Source: Podospora comata
Lineage: Eukaryota > Ascomycota > Sordariomycetes > Sordariales > Podosporaceae
Length of the DNA stretch: 64,000 nucleotides
Direction: 5' to 3'
NCBI GenBank assembly: GCA_017354895.1
Contig: CP071499.1
Span: 2,232,001-2,296,000 of the forward strand
Both the position numbers and the translations under genes were made by a program. Every line of letters starts with the position of its first letter. Within the stretch, counting starts at the first letter, position 1. The notes below the pieces were generated by a model. The model was given only the letters and a program-made list of their open reading frames with translations, made no database searches and was not told the DNA's origin. Shown here piece by piece: positions 10,752-20,643 of this stretch.

Positions 10752-12528
10752 TCACTGCCTCCGTGGACTCACAGCCCGTTCCCACGCCCCTTCAAAACTC
10801 CCCTGCGGATCTTGCCCAACGACAACAACACTCTCATCACCACCCCCCACAACGGTTGACCCTTCCAGCCCAGGTGATCTGACCTCCTCCCTCACAAGAC
10901 CACTTACGCCACCCCCAGCGACGGTCTCATTTCTCCTCTGCTGCTCCCTCTGCAATACCTCCAACTCCTCATCCTGCGCGATCTCCGCTTGCCAATTGGA
11001 AGAATACACCACCGCAGCAAAACCCTCCAAATCCCTCACCTGCTCCATCGCCTGCAAGTACCGGTTCGGCAACCCATTCCCGATATCGTGCGCCTGCCTC
11101 GTAAGCACGGAGAGGATCTTGGGAAGAAGCACCGCTCTTGACGTGAAGCCGGACATGTCCTCTGTTATGGTTGACACACCCACCACATCCTTGGCCAGCT
11201 GCCCCTTGAGAGTATCAAAGCCCGCGTCGAGTATCTGAGTTAGAACGCTGGAGAAGGTGGGGGAGTCGATCAGGTCGGCTGTCTCATCCAACAGCCGGCG
11301 TAATTGGACCGAGGTAGGGGTGATGTCTTCCCCAGTTGGGGATGGGGACGGGGAGGAGTCATCCAAGATGCCTGATTCGCGAAGGACAAAATCCTCAAGC
11401 TTTTCGGGAGGGAGGAGGAACCTGAGCCAAGCTGTGCCCACCCCTGAGGAGGGAGAGGAGCCTTCCACAAGGGTTCTGACGTTGGAGGTGAGTTGGAGGA
11501 AGTTCTCGATTGTAACGGTGTCGCGGGGGGAGAGGTGGCCAAAGACCTGGCGGACGGCAGTCTCTACACGCTGCATGACGTCTACCCAGCCGCGGTTGAG
11601 AAGCCACCACGAGAAGGTGAGGTAGCGGCGGTTGACTTCAAAGTCGGAGCCATAATAGTGCTCGGGATTGTTGCCGTCGTCGTCGTTGTTTTCGAGGGAG
11701 ATGGTTTGCTGGGCGGAGCCGGTGGCGAGGGAGACGACCGAGGAGAGGTAGGAGCGGCGGCCGAGGAGGTTGAGTTGAATGCGGGTTAGCATGGTTAGGA
11801 GGGAGAGCGTGTAGAGTAGGGTGTAGGCTCGGGTGATGGCTGGAGAGACAGGGGGGAGTTAGTATTAGGGGTTGGAATAGGGGTGGGCAGGGGGCGTACA
11901 GCTGATGGTGAGGTCATTCCAGAGTTGCCTTTTGGTCTTTTTCGGTTTGGGGGGTACTGAAAGGGCATCGCCTTCTTGGGCACCGTCGACAGGGACATTG
12001 CCGTCCCCTGAGATGGCAGCTGCTATGGAGGTTGGGACGGCAAGCTGACTTGTTTGTAGGCCGGCGTCACTTGTGACGCTGACGCTGAACATGCTCCTTC
12101 CATCGTCATCTGTCTCTGCGGAAAGGCTGGGTGGACTTGTTGATCCGATGCTCTTCGTCCTGGCTACGGCAGAGCCTTTCATCTGTTGGATTTCATATGT
12201 GATTCTCTCTGTGTTCATCGCCTCGAGGATGTTTGTCGTGGCGGTAGGTAGGAGGGCGAGGACGGTGAAGGTGCAGTCCTCTTGGTTTTGTTCGAATCGC
12301 CGTCGCAGACTGCACAGACAGATAGCATCAGCATTGGGGTGTTCATCAAGGAGGCAGAGAGAATGCATACTTCTCCTTGGCGATGCGATCGCTGCTCATG
12401 CGCTCGCGCGCATCCTGGAGCTTGCCCAAGACATAATTGGTGACAACATAGCCGGCGCCGATAACACCAGCACCGATGGCGAGAGGTGTTCGATTGCGGC
12501 GGAACCACCGCTTCGTGGCGGCCAACAT
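10752..12528 (-). CDS. PEX3: Peroxin-3, peroxisomal membrane biogenesis factor
   Basis: Three exons (12528-12371, 12309-11900, 11839-10752) encode 551 residues. PEX3 sits in the peroxisomal membrane, docks PEX19 carrying membrane-protein cargo, and in yeasts also anchors inheritance and pexophagy factors. The N-terminus has the usual basic cluster before a membrane anchor: KRWFRRNRTP then LAIGAGVIGAGYVVTNYVL at about residues 15-35. The most conserved block, KENLRRRFEQNQEDCTF followed by TVLALLPT, is rebuilt exactly across the first intron. RQLWNDLTIS-SITRAYTLLY is restored across the second. A long acidic/serine insert lies between. Fungal PEX3 is usually 450-550 residues, so length is normal. 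It is divergent from ATG101 with 496 bases between starts. Confidence 0.95.
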
Positions 12529-13024
12529 GGCAGAGTTTTGGGGGATTCGAGCTCGATCACAGCTCCTTCTTAGAATCAGGAGACGGCTACCTTATGCATG
12601 TGGTTGACGGGATGCACGTCTACACTACCGGGGGCGCGACACCAGCTGCTCTGGGCCTCCAATCGCGCTGAGCGAACCTCGGCTCTGCGGTTCTGATAGG
12701 GCTGATACCGTGATCCGGGGTAGGAAATCTGGAGCCAACCCTAACCCTTTGACGCTCTGCAACTACCCCACGCCCAGCCTGGGGGGGGCCTTCTTCGCAA
12801 TCCACCGCACGCTTCCGTTTCGCTGATGGCCAACGTCACAGTTTGCTCGCCACGGACTGCCCCTGCCCCTCACCCGTAGCGTTGTCTGCTATCGTTTAGA
12901 ATGTTACTTTTGCTACCCCTCCACTTCCTCGCTCAATGACACCACAACCACCACCACAGCTGTCTGGATAACATCACCACCTTTTCACTATCAGCATCAG
13001 TCATATCAGCAAATATCAGCAACC
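12529..13024. promoter_or_regulatory. Bidirectional promoter shared by PEX3 and ATG101
   Basis: These 496 bases lie between two divergent start codons. A telobox-like CCAACCCTAACCC run is found at about 12735-12747. The part next to ATG101 is CACCA/ATCAGCA-rich leader sequence. No separate gene is visible. The spacing suggests shared control elements, but no specific factor can be named from sequence alone. Confidence 0.55.
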
Positions 13025-13817
13025 ATGAACGCGGAGGGCCCGCCCGAGTTTCTGCTCGAAGCATTCGCCGACCCTAACACGGTGCGGGATGTTGTTCGCG
13101 GTAGGCTTCCCCTATTCATCCCTGTCTGCCCCTCCATCCTCTGATTGTCCTGCTCTACAGGTATTCTGCACACCATATTCTTTATGCGTTTCTTCCAGTC
13201 CATCCAGGCTGCCACAGCCACACGCGACTGTCTCGGGATCGACCTCGCCTACGTTCCTGACTCCGCAATCGAGACGCTGATCGACCAGCGCGCAACATCA
13301 CTCGCACGACAACTAGACGCTGAGCGCCCATCAGGAGGAGGTGGCCGCGGTCAGATCACTGTTCAGTTCTTTGAGAAGAAGCGTCGTAAGGGGACCTGGT
13401 TCGGGGCCGACGATGAGCTCTGCTGGGAGAGGTGGACCATCAAAATTACCGTCGCTGAACCCAAGACGGAGAGTGGTATGTTGATTTGACCTTTACTTTT
13501 TGTCCATTTTGTATCACCGAACACTAACTCACCCTCTTCAAAATATAGACCGTGCTAAGGTCCGGAAAGCAACCGAAACCACGCTCCGCTCTACCGTCTT
13601 CAAGATCATGACCTGTGTGACCGGCCACATGGACCACATCCCTCCCATCACCGAATCCAACGTCAACCCCTTCCCGTACCGCATTTACATTGGTAATCCT
13701 CCAAGTAATCAGCAATCACCATCATCGCAACAAAAGGCTGCCACGGCTGCTGCTGGAGTCGGAGCTAGAGTCGACGCTGTAGCGGGTGGCTGGGCAAAGA
13801 AGATGGGGATCTATTAG
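13025..13817 (+). CDS. ATG101: Autophagy-related protein 101
   Basis: Three exons (13025-13100, 13161-13475, 13549-13817) encode 219 residues. ATG101 is a HORMA-fold partner of ATG13 in the autophagy initiation kinase complex of organisms that lack Atg29/Atg31. Seen here: RGILHTIFFMRFFQSIQA at the N-terminus, TRDCLGIDLAYV, RGQITVQFFEKKRRK, the WF finger at W105-F106 (GTWFGADDELCWERW), KATETTLRSTVFKI, and VNPFPYRIYIG. It closes with GGWAKKMGIY, which matches my recollection of fungal ATG101 C-termini, followed by TAG. Directly after that stop the same frame stays open for 106 codons (separate entry). Start choice is firm: it gives the conserved N-terminus and correct phase. Confidence 0.95.
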
Positions 13818-14138
13818 GAGGATTTCCTCAGCAGTGACGCAGTCACAAAGGTGGTTGATATCGCAAAGGATATTGGTGACAAGGTTGCTGCCGCTACGAA
13901 GGAAGTTGAAAAGAAATTTGACGTTTACCTGGCACAGTTGGAGGAAGAGGCCAGGAGGGCTGAGATGGAAGAGGTGAGGAGAAATGAGGAGTGGTTGCTA
14001 GTGGCTGAGGAGAGTCGGAAGAGGAATATGGAGCCGGCTGGTCATGGTGGCGTCGAGGAAAAGAATCTACCCAAGGACAAAAAGCACGATCACCAACAGC
14101 CCCCCAAGAATGATGATCAGTATGAGGAGATTCTCTAG
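13818..14138 (+). other. In-frame 106-codon open extension after the ATG101 stop
   Basis: The frame of ATG101 exon 3 continues immediately after TAG, starting EDFLSSDAVTKVVDIAKDIG, and runs uninterrupted to the next stop at 14136-14138. The predicted peptide is protein-like rather than UTR-like: an amphipathic Lys/Glu/Ala stretch (KEVEKKFDVYLAQLEEEARR) that should form a helix or coiled coil, then a charged Lys/Gln/Asp tail. It has no good AUG of its own near the front. It could be reached by reading through TAG, or by an in-frame 60-nt intron from GT at 13758 to the AG of the stop codon (TATTAG), though that donor is weak. It could also be chance in purine-rich 3' UTR. No homologue is known to me. 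Confidence 0.45.
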
Positions 14139-15581
14139 GATGTGGACGGCCTTGGAGAGGGACCACCCGAAAGCAGCTGTTCGAGTTCGGAATCGTCTGT
14201 GTGTTCCTCAACAATACTGCTGTCCGGATCGCAGGAACTTGATCCCATAACAATGGGGCAAATCCTCCCTAAGAAAAAAGGACACAGACCCACCGGGGCG
14301 GGACATGGTCGATAGTTGGGAAGAGCAAAAGCTGCATGATGTTTTCAGGGATCAGATGAACTGCAAGGAATAAACGGGACAGGCGTTTGCTAATTAGAAA
14401 AGGACGGGAAACGGGCGTTTGGATTTGGTCATTATGCTTTAACGCTACATTTGTAACACAGCACGGAAGGGAGAACAGCAGGTTCATGGTGGCTTTCGAC
14501 AGTCAGAGGTGGGTATCACGCGCAACATGGCGGATTACAGCGAGTCTAGGGATACAACTGAAGGCGCTAGTCATGGGTAGTTATAGATTTTCTTATCAGG
14601 TAGGTACTAGGTTCATCGAGATACCCCTTTTTTTCTTGACTCTTTCTCTGCGAGGAGAGGATACACAATACAATTACTTTCTAATGTTGCGTCTTGGTTC
14701 TCTATCTTGTCTCAGTGTTGGCTTTGAATTATGCCTGTCAGCTGGCTGGGTTTCGGCATGCGGTTGGCAGCGGTGTAGACTGTTGTCTGATCCTTTTTAC
14801 GTTTGATGTGGCAGAGAGCTTTTACAAGACCGTTCGTGACGATGGTAGGCGGTGCAGAGGGCGCTGCATTTCGTTTTGAGGGGTTTGAGAGAGGTTGAGG
14901 ATGGCATTCGGGATGGTCGCGGTGATGAGCTGGATGAACAAGAGGGAGGAGGCGGGGCAATGGGGGAGGAGGATACGGCTAACACAGATGACCCCGAGGT
15001 GAGGAAGGGTAGGGTAGGCGGGCTGGTTTTGGGTTGGTTCTCTATGTTCATTCCGGTGCTTAGAGTAGTAGGTACTTCATGTCAAAACAACTGAGCCGTT
15101 TTCTCTCGTCCAACAACTTTCCATGGCAAGAGTCTTTTCCATCAGCGGAACCCCATCCTGTTTTGGGAGGAGCAGGGCGCTACCAAAGCGCGGAGTCAGA
15201 GGTTAATATAGGCAAAGATAGGGAAAGCGAACCTGAGACTGAATGGGGTGGTTGGATATCAGTTCTTATATATTTCACTCTCATGATCGATTAGGTGCCA
15301 GCTATCTTGCAGACTGGACAGGTCGTCAGTTGCCAATGATCTACCTCATTCATCATCTCTTGTTCTTCAGGGGCGGAAAGAGATACAGGGTTAGGGTTTT
15401 GGCAGTCTCTCGAAAATACCCCTGAACCCCCTGAAAAATAAAGCGCTGTTGGCCCATCAACTCCACTGATCCATTCTCAGCATCTCAACTTGAACATGTC
15501 ATCACAGCGATTATCAAATCTCTGTACAGAATGTAATCTAGTTTGTCCCTCAATCATTCACGGCCATCAGCCGCGCGATAA
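14139..15581. other. Intergenic region between ATG101 and the decarboxylase gene
   Basis: About 1.4 kb between the 3' ends of two convergent genes. No convincing gene on either strand. Contains AGGTAGGTA at 14598-14606 and a telobox-like GGGTTAGGGTTT at about 15388-15399. Open frames here lack recognisable motifs. Confidence 0.55.
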
Positions 15582-18500
15582 TCAGTGCTTGTGTTTGTGT
15601 TCCTCCTCCTTCTCCTCATCCGCAGGGTCCATGTTGACAGCAGGCCAGTTGGCAAAAGTAGTCTCCCCGATTGTAACCTTGCCCGTAGTGATGGGCGCCG
15701 AGCCATTCTTGTACTGCTCATACGTCTCGTATACAGACACGCTATGAGCAGCACCCTTTGTGAGGGAAAGGCCTGCCGATTCGAGGAGGACGCGGTTGGT
15801 GTCATTGTCAAGGGGCCTGTGGAGTAGTTAGACTGCTGCCAGCATTTGTTTTCCGAAAGGAGGGACCAAGGTAGACTTACAAAGGCTGGATGCTGTTCTC
15901 AAACACATCGTCCAACACGGCAACTACCCCCTTCCTTAATTGCTCATCGCTCAGATCGGACTCCAGGTCAAGAGTCACCCGCTCGTGGCTGATCTGGGCG
16001 TTGGGAGAGGCTTTCAGCACGTGATCGAGGTGCACCTCGTTCTTGTTACCGTACAGGTAGAACGGCATCTTGTCCGGGTATGTCATCTCCAAGGCGGCGT
16101 AAGACATGGACTCCTTGACTATGACCCTGATGTTGCTTAGCTCGATGTTGTCCTTGAGCGGCGGTGCGCCCGGCGGGGGTATCCCCACGTCCAGGCGCCA
16201 CTTGGTGCTGCTGCCTGGTTTGAGCAGGTTATCCAGAGTCTCTTTCTCCATGTTGGCAAGTGTGTAAACCACGCCTGGGTTCTCGCTGCGCAGCTTCTTG
16301 TAGTACTCCACCACATCCGGGGGGAGATCGCCCGTGATGACCAGTTGCCAGCGGTGGTTGGCCATGTTGAACATGGGGATGTGCGTGAGGTAGATCTCAT
16401 CCACGCCCTGCATGACGAAGCCATGAACATCAGGACTGAGCTTGTTACGCTTGATGCAGCGTTTGATCCCTTCGAGCGCGACTGCCCTGAAGTCCTTGAC
16501 TATAGTCTTCATAAAGTCTGGACTCGTGGGCCAGGGGCTCATTGTGACATTGACGAGGAATCGAAGGTCGCCCCGGGCCAAGTTGATACCGTCGTCGAGT
16601 CCCAGGCGGGTCTTGAAAGTACGAAGGCATCTGCCATAAGCCTCTTCACCGAATACAGATGAGGTCAGGAATAGGGGGCGCGCTGCCACAACATCCTTGT
16701 CGGACGAGACGGAAAGCTGTGAGAAGATCCACTGGTTGAGATAGTTCGCTTCTCCCTTCATATCATGAACCGTTAGTCCACCATTCGCTGTATGTGGAGA
16801 GCGACAGTAAACTTACCACATCCTGATTGATGTCGTCCCCAATCTTGAAGTTGCAAGCAAACGCATTGATCATGAGGTCACCAGCCAGCTCACACAAAAG
16901 CTTCCATGTCTTCTTGTCCTCGAAAAGCTCTTCGTTGGTCCGGTTCAAGATCTTGTTTCTGATCAGCTCCTTCTGGGCTTCAATAGCCTCCGGTGACTCG
17001 CCTGCCTTCTCCGCCGGAAGACGAATGAGAGGAACAACGACGAGGGATTTCTTGAGTGACTCATGTTCGGGGTCAGGTTCCCCCTGTGTCTCATCTGCGC
17101 CGGATTCAGATTCTGGGGACGGGGCCATGGTGGCCCAATAACAGTACAGCTAATCCCATATCTGATTAGAGACCCCGGCGACCAGCAACTTCAAGCTGGA
17201 GGGAGTGTTCTGAACGTACCTTTGTGCAGGAGAAAACAGCCTCACCCAGCAATCTGCCATAACCATCATTGTGCAGACCGATCGTTTTGTGCGTCAACCA
17301 TGCAGCAGTCGCTGCTGCGCCTGGCTTGCTACCCTCCACACCGTAAACACCCATGCTTTCCAAAGCATCACCTTGATGGAAAACAATAGGGCTGGTCCAG
17401 GTAACGAGGTATCTCATACGCTGGTCACGGTAGCAGAGCCCGCCCGCGGGATAATTGATGTAACCAGACCTTTCCCATCGTGTCAAAAACTCTGAAATTG
17501 ACATAGGCGGGGAAATACTCACTTGTGCGGGTCGATAGTGATGCTCTCGGCGTGGCGGAGGTTCCGAAGCTGCTTCACAGTATATGGCTGCAAGGGCATA
17601 GCGGGTACATACGGAAGGAAACCGTCTTGGTCCCCCCGCTCCCTGAGCGTGGCAGCAAAATAGCCTCCCCAGGCGGCATCGCAGTGAATGGCGAAGGAGA
17701 CGCCTTCGTCCCTTTCAAACTCATCACGAATCTTGACAATCTCAGCCACGGGGTCGCAGGCACCGTGCTCAGTAGAGCCGATGATGGCTACCACGCCATA
17801 GATTGGGATCTTGGCGTCAACACATTCCTTCAGGCGCTTTCGAAGGTCGTTGGTGTCCATGCGAGCCTCTTCGTCTACATCGACGTCGATAAAGTTGATC
17901 GAGCCAATACCAGAGATGGCTACATGTGCAACGGCCAGTGTTAGAAGGAAAAGAGACCAACGTCGTTCTCAAAGGGCAAGAGAAACTCACCTCCGCCCTT
18001 GGGCCAGGAATAATGCTTGGTAGCACTGATCAAGAACTTCCCAGGCTCAAACCCGTACTTTTGCTCAATCACGCTCTTTCCGGTGGTCTGAATGAGGTAG
18101 GGTTTGAGAGCAGCCTGCAAGAAAGTTGAAGAGATGGAGTACTGCTCAGCCAGAGTTGACGGTATCTCGAGGATGGTGGAGGGCTTGAGATTCAGCAGCT
18201 CCCAGGTGGACAACTCTGTGAATAGCTTGGCGTCCCCTGTGCTGGTTTTGACTTCGAACGCACCAGCAAGAAAATTCAGGGATCCTTCTTCAATCGCTCG
18301 TTTGAGAGAGAAGGGATAAAACTTGAGGTTGCGGACTAGAGGAGACTGTTAGGCACCTTCCCTGTAAATTCAGGGAACAGGGACATTCATACTCGCCCAG
18401 ATAGCCTCAAGGTTAGCGACGGATCCATCCTGAAGACAACAAAGCGTCAGTAATTCACGGCAATACAGTGTAGCACGGTTCTAGATATTACTCACACAAG

Positions 18501-19022
18501 TGATGTGGCCCCAGGAATCTGTTCCATATCCCAACATTCTTGCAAGCTCCTGTCCGACCTCTCTCTCCAGCTTGGTCGTGTGTGGGCTAGCCTCAGTGGC
18601 CACATTGTTGGGATTGTACATCATGGCCGTCATGTCTGTATATTATCAGTAGTCACCTCGGTCAACAGAGAGAATAACAAGTCTATCCACATACAGCCAA
18701 CAATGCTGGACAGGGCAACATCCATATTCATATGAGCATTGTATCTGGGAGACCAAAACGGCACCGACTTTGCGGCCAACTCGAGGGAAAGTTTATCGAC
18801 ATCAGATGTCAAAGTCTTGATGCTGTTTTGGTAGTCTTCCAGTTCCTTCATCCCTTCGGTGATGAACTCGGGGTCTCCGGCATAGAGTGTCTTTCTGGCC
18901 TGGGCTTGATGGTTGAGGACGGTGCCAAAGAGATCGTGAAGGACCTGGAAATTCTCGGCCCTGGGGCCCAAGAACCAGGAACTGACCAAAGCATGCTGGG
19001 TTATGTTGTCGTCGTCCGCCAT
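15582..19022 (-). CDS. Tyrosine-decarboxylase-like PLP enzyme with long C-terminal domain
   Basis: Nine exons (19022-18695, 18635-18496, 18429-18393, 18335-17991, 17919-17523, 17469-17220, 17149-16817, 16755-15881, 15816-15582) join in phase to 979 residues. The first 500 or so form a group II PLP-dependent decarboxylase closest in pattern to bacterial tyrosine decarboxylases: VPFWSPRYNAHMN, NPNNVATEASP, ISATKHYSWPKGG, HCDAAWGGY with the pyridine-binding Asp364, and SITIDPHKSGYINYPAGG with the Schiff-base Lys416. Such enzymes turn aromatic L-amino acids into amines and CO2; the substrate cannot be fixed from sequence. About 480 further residues follow FSCTKLYCYWATM, including an acidic linker and a region I do not recognise, ending in HKHKH. 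The Lys416 codon is split AA|G by intron 5, and exon 3 is only 37 nt. No transporter or pathway partner is adjacent. Likely cytosolic. Confidence 0.85.
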
Positions 19023-19635
19023 GGTCAAGGGATGTGTGATGATGGGATGATCAGGTAGGATGGATGCTGTGAAGTAAGGTACAGGACAGAAAGGAATGTG
19101 TGAGATTCTGGTCTTGAGCTGGCTGGAAATGGTGCCTCTTCTTATACCAGCGTTGTTCAGCATGCTGCCACTCGGCACCTGGGCCGTTCACGTCAACCCA
19201 ACTTTTCTCATGGAGTTCCGAGTAGATACCCAGCTGAAATACAACCCACCGCTACCTAGCGGATGTGGGCTTGCATGGCTTCGAGGAGCTTGGTCTGCCA
19301 TAGAGCGACTGGAAAGCCTGGAAATGTACCCTGGGCTATCCCAAGTTTCCAGATAGGAAGTCACCGCTGGCACTAGTAGCCCTTCAGGCAGCTGAGTGAT
19401 GCATGTTTCCATCTGGCTGCAGCTGGAGTTCTAGACCTAGGAGTGCGGAGAATAACTGGGGCAACTGACAACCTCAGCTAGCCACCTTCACCTCGTCACT
19501 TCCACAGCTAGCCATCCACACTCATCACCACCACTAAAGCCTCCATTCCCATGCAGCTGTCCTATAAGCGGACCGCACCGCTCTGCACGTCGATCCACTG
19601 CCGTCATATATTGGAGAAGATCAAGACCGGCCGAC

Positions 19636-19920
19636 TTGTCGATTGGCGTCAGCAAGTATGATACCAAAGAGATCAATGACCTCTTCGGCTACATCAGGGA
19701 CGTCGAGATCGCATATCTTCTGAAGCAAATTGCCGACAAAGGGGCCATCGTCAATGCGGTTCTTGATTCTTGCTACTCGGGCAGACCCGTGATGGCGACG
19801 GTACTCGAGGATCCGACCACATCCTCGTCGGTAGAGAGGTACATAGAGGGCGAATGTTGTAATGAAATGGTTAGTCCTGGGCTGTGTTCTGCCAAAATAG
19901 TTTCTCGAGTTAAAAATTGA
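19636..19920 (+). pseudogene. Fragment of a caspase-like (peptidase C14) gene
   Basis: One frame reads TKEINDLFGYIRDVEIAYLL, then KQIADKGAIVNAVLDSCYSG. This strongly resembles the segment leading to the catalytic cysteine of fungal caspase-domain (C14) proteins, whose active-site block is usually D-S/C-C-H/Y-S-G. The similarity fades after about RPVMATVLEDPTTSS, and the frame closes at 19918-19920. I see no catalytic-histidine block (SGHG) upstream and no adaptor or repeat domain downstream. It is best read as a truncated relic of a host-type gene, although a small exon of an unrecognised gene cannot be excluded. Upstream in the same frame the sequence is open for at least 16 more codons without recognisable similarity. 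Confidence 0.6.
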
Positions 19921-20368
19921 CTCCCATACGTCAGGATAGATGCGAAACTTACTAGATAGAACCAACCAGATATATCAGTCTCCTCTTACAACATGAGAAA
20001 AAAACAGCTGAAACATATCACATCACATTCAACATCATCAAGTGGAACAGCCAAGTACTGTACATCTACCAAAAAAGGCACACTCTTCTTTATTTGACGA
20101 CTCCATGGTATCTCGAATAAAAATTCCAGAAGAAGCTTCCTGTTACCCCTTCACACGCGCACTGCTTGGTGAAGGCAGACCGTAAAATAGGCCATGAGCA
20201 AATGAACACACATCTTGTTGAAGATGGCGATGTTCCCAGGCCCCTCTCTTCTTCTCCTCTTCTCCCATTCTTCTTTCTTTCCCGAAAGAAACAAAACCCA
20301 CCCAACACCGAACCGAATGAATCTCCTCTTTTTTTCTTTCACCCATAACAAAAAAAAACAAAAAAAAA

Positions 20369-20590
20369 CGCCGTGTTGAGAATGGCGAAACCCGTTCCAC
20401 CCCTCACCAGTAATGTATGCTAATATGCTGTTGAACCAACCCATCCGGATTTTCCCCTTGCCCACAAAACGCCTTGTTGAGAATGGCGCTTTTCCATTGA
20501 GGTATCATCTAATCATCACCCAAATCTTTTTTTTGAACCCGTTAGAGACCCCCAAAATGCTAATGCTGTTGAAAAAAATCCGGAAAAAAG
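20369..20590. repeat. Imperfect tandem duplication in the methionine synthase 3' flank
   Basis: A 19-base block, CGCC(G/T)TGTTGAGAATGGCG, occurs at 20369-20387 and again at 20470-20488, 101 bases apart with one mismatch. It is followed in both copies by a second shared block, GCTAAT(AT)GCTGTTGAA then ATCCGGA(T/A)(T/A), at about 20419-20455 and 20559-20585. Each 19-base block can pair CGCC with GGCG around an 11-nt loop. The flank lies 55-275 bases beyond the stop, so it is probably transcribed as 3' UTR on the minus strand. Confidence 0.55.
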
Positions 20591-20643
20591 CATATTACAC
20601 CATCAAAGCGATGGCGTGTACATCAAAAATATTAGGTAGGCGT

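Larger units (their letters stand above)
19023..20643. other. Region between the decarboxylase start and the methionine synthase 3' end
   Basis: The left part is the decarboxylase promoter; the right part should be the 3' UTR of the methionine synthase gene on the minus strand. Between them lies a caspase-like fragment (separate entry). An A-rich run with C interruptions sits at about 20347-20368, followed by an imperfect duplication (separate entry). Confidence 0.5.
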
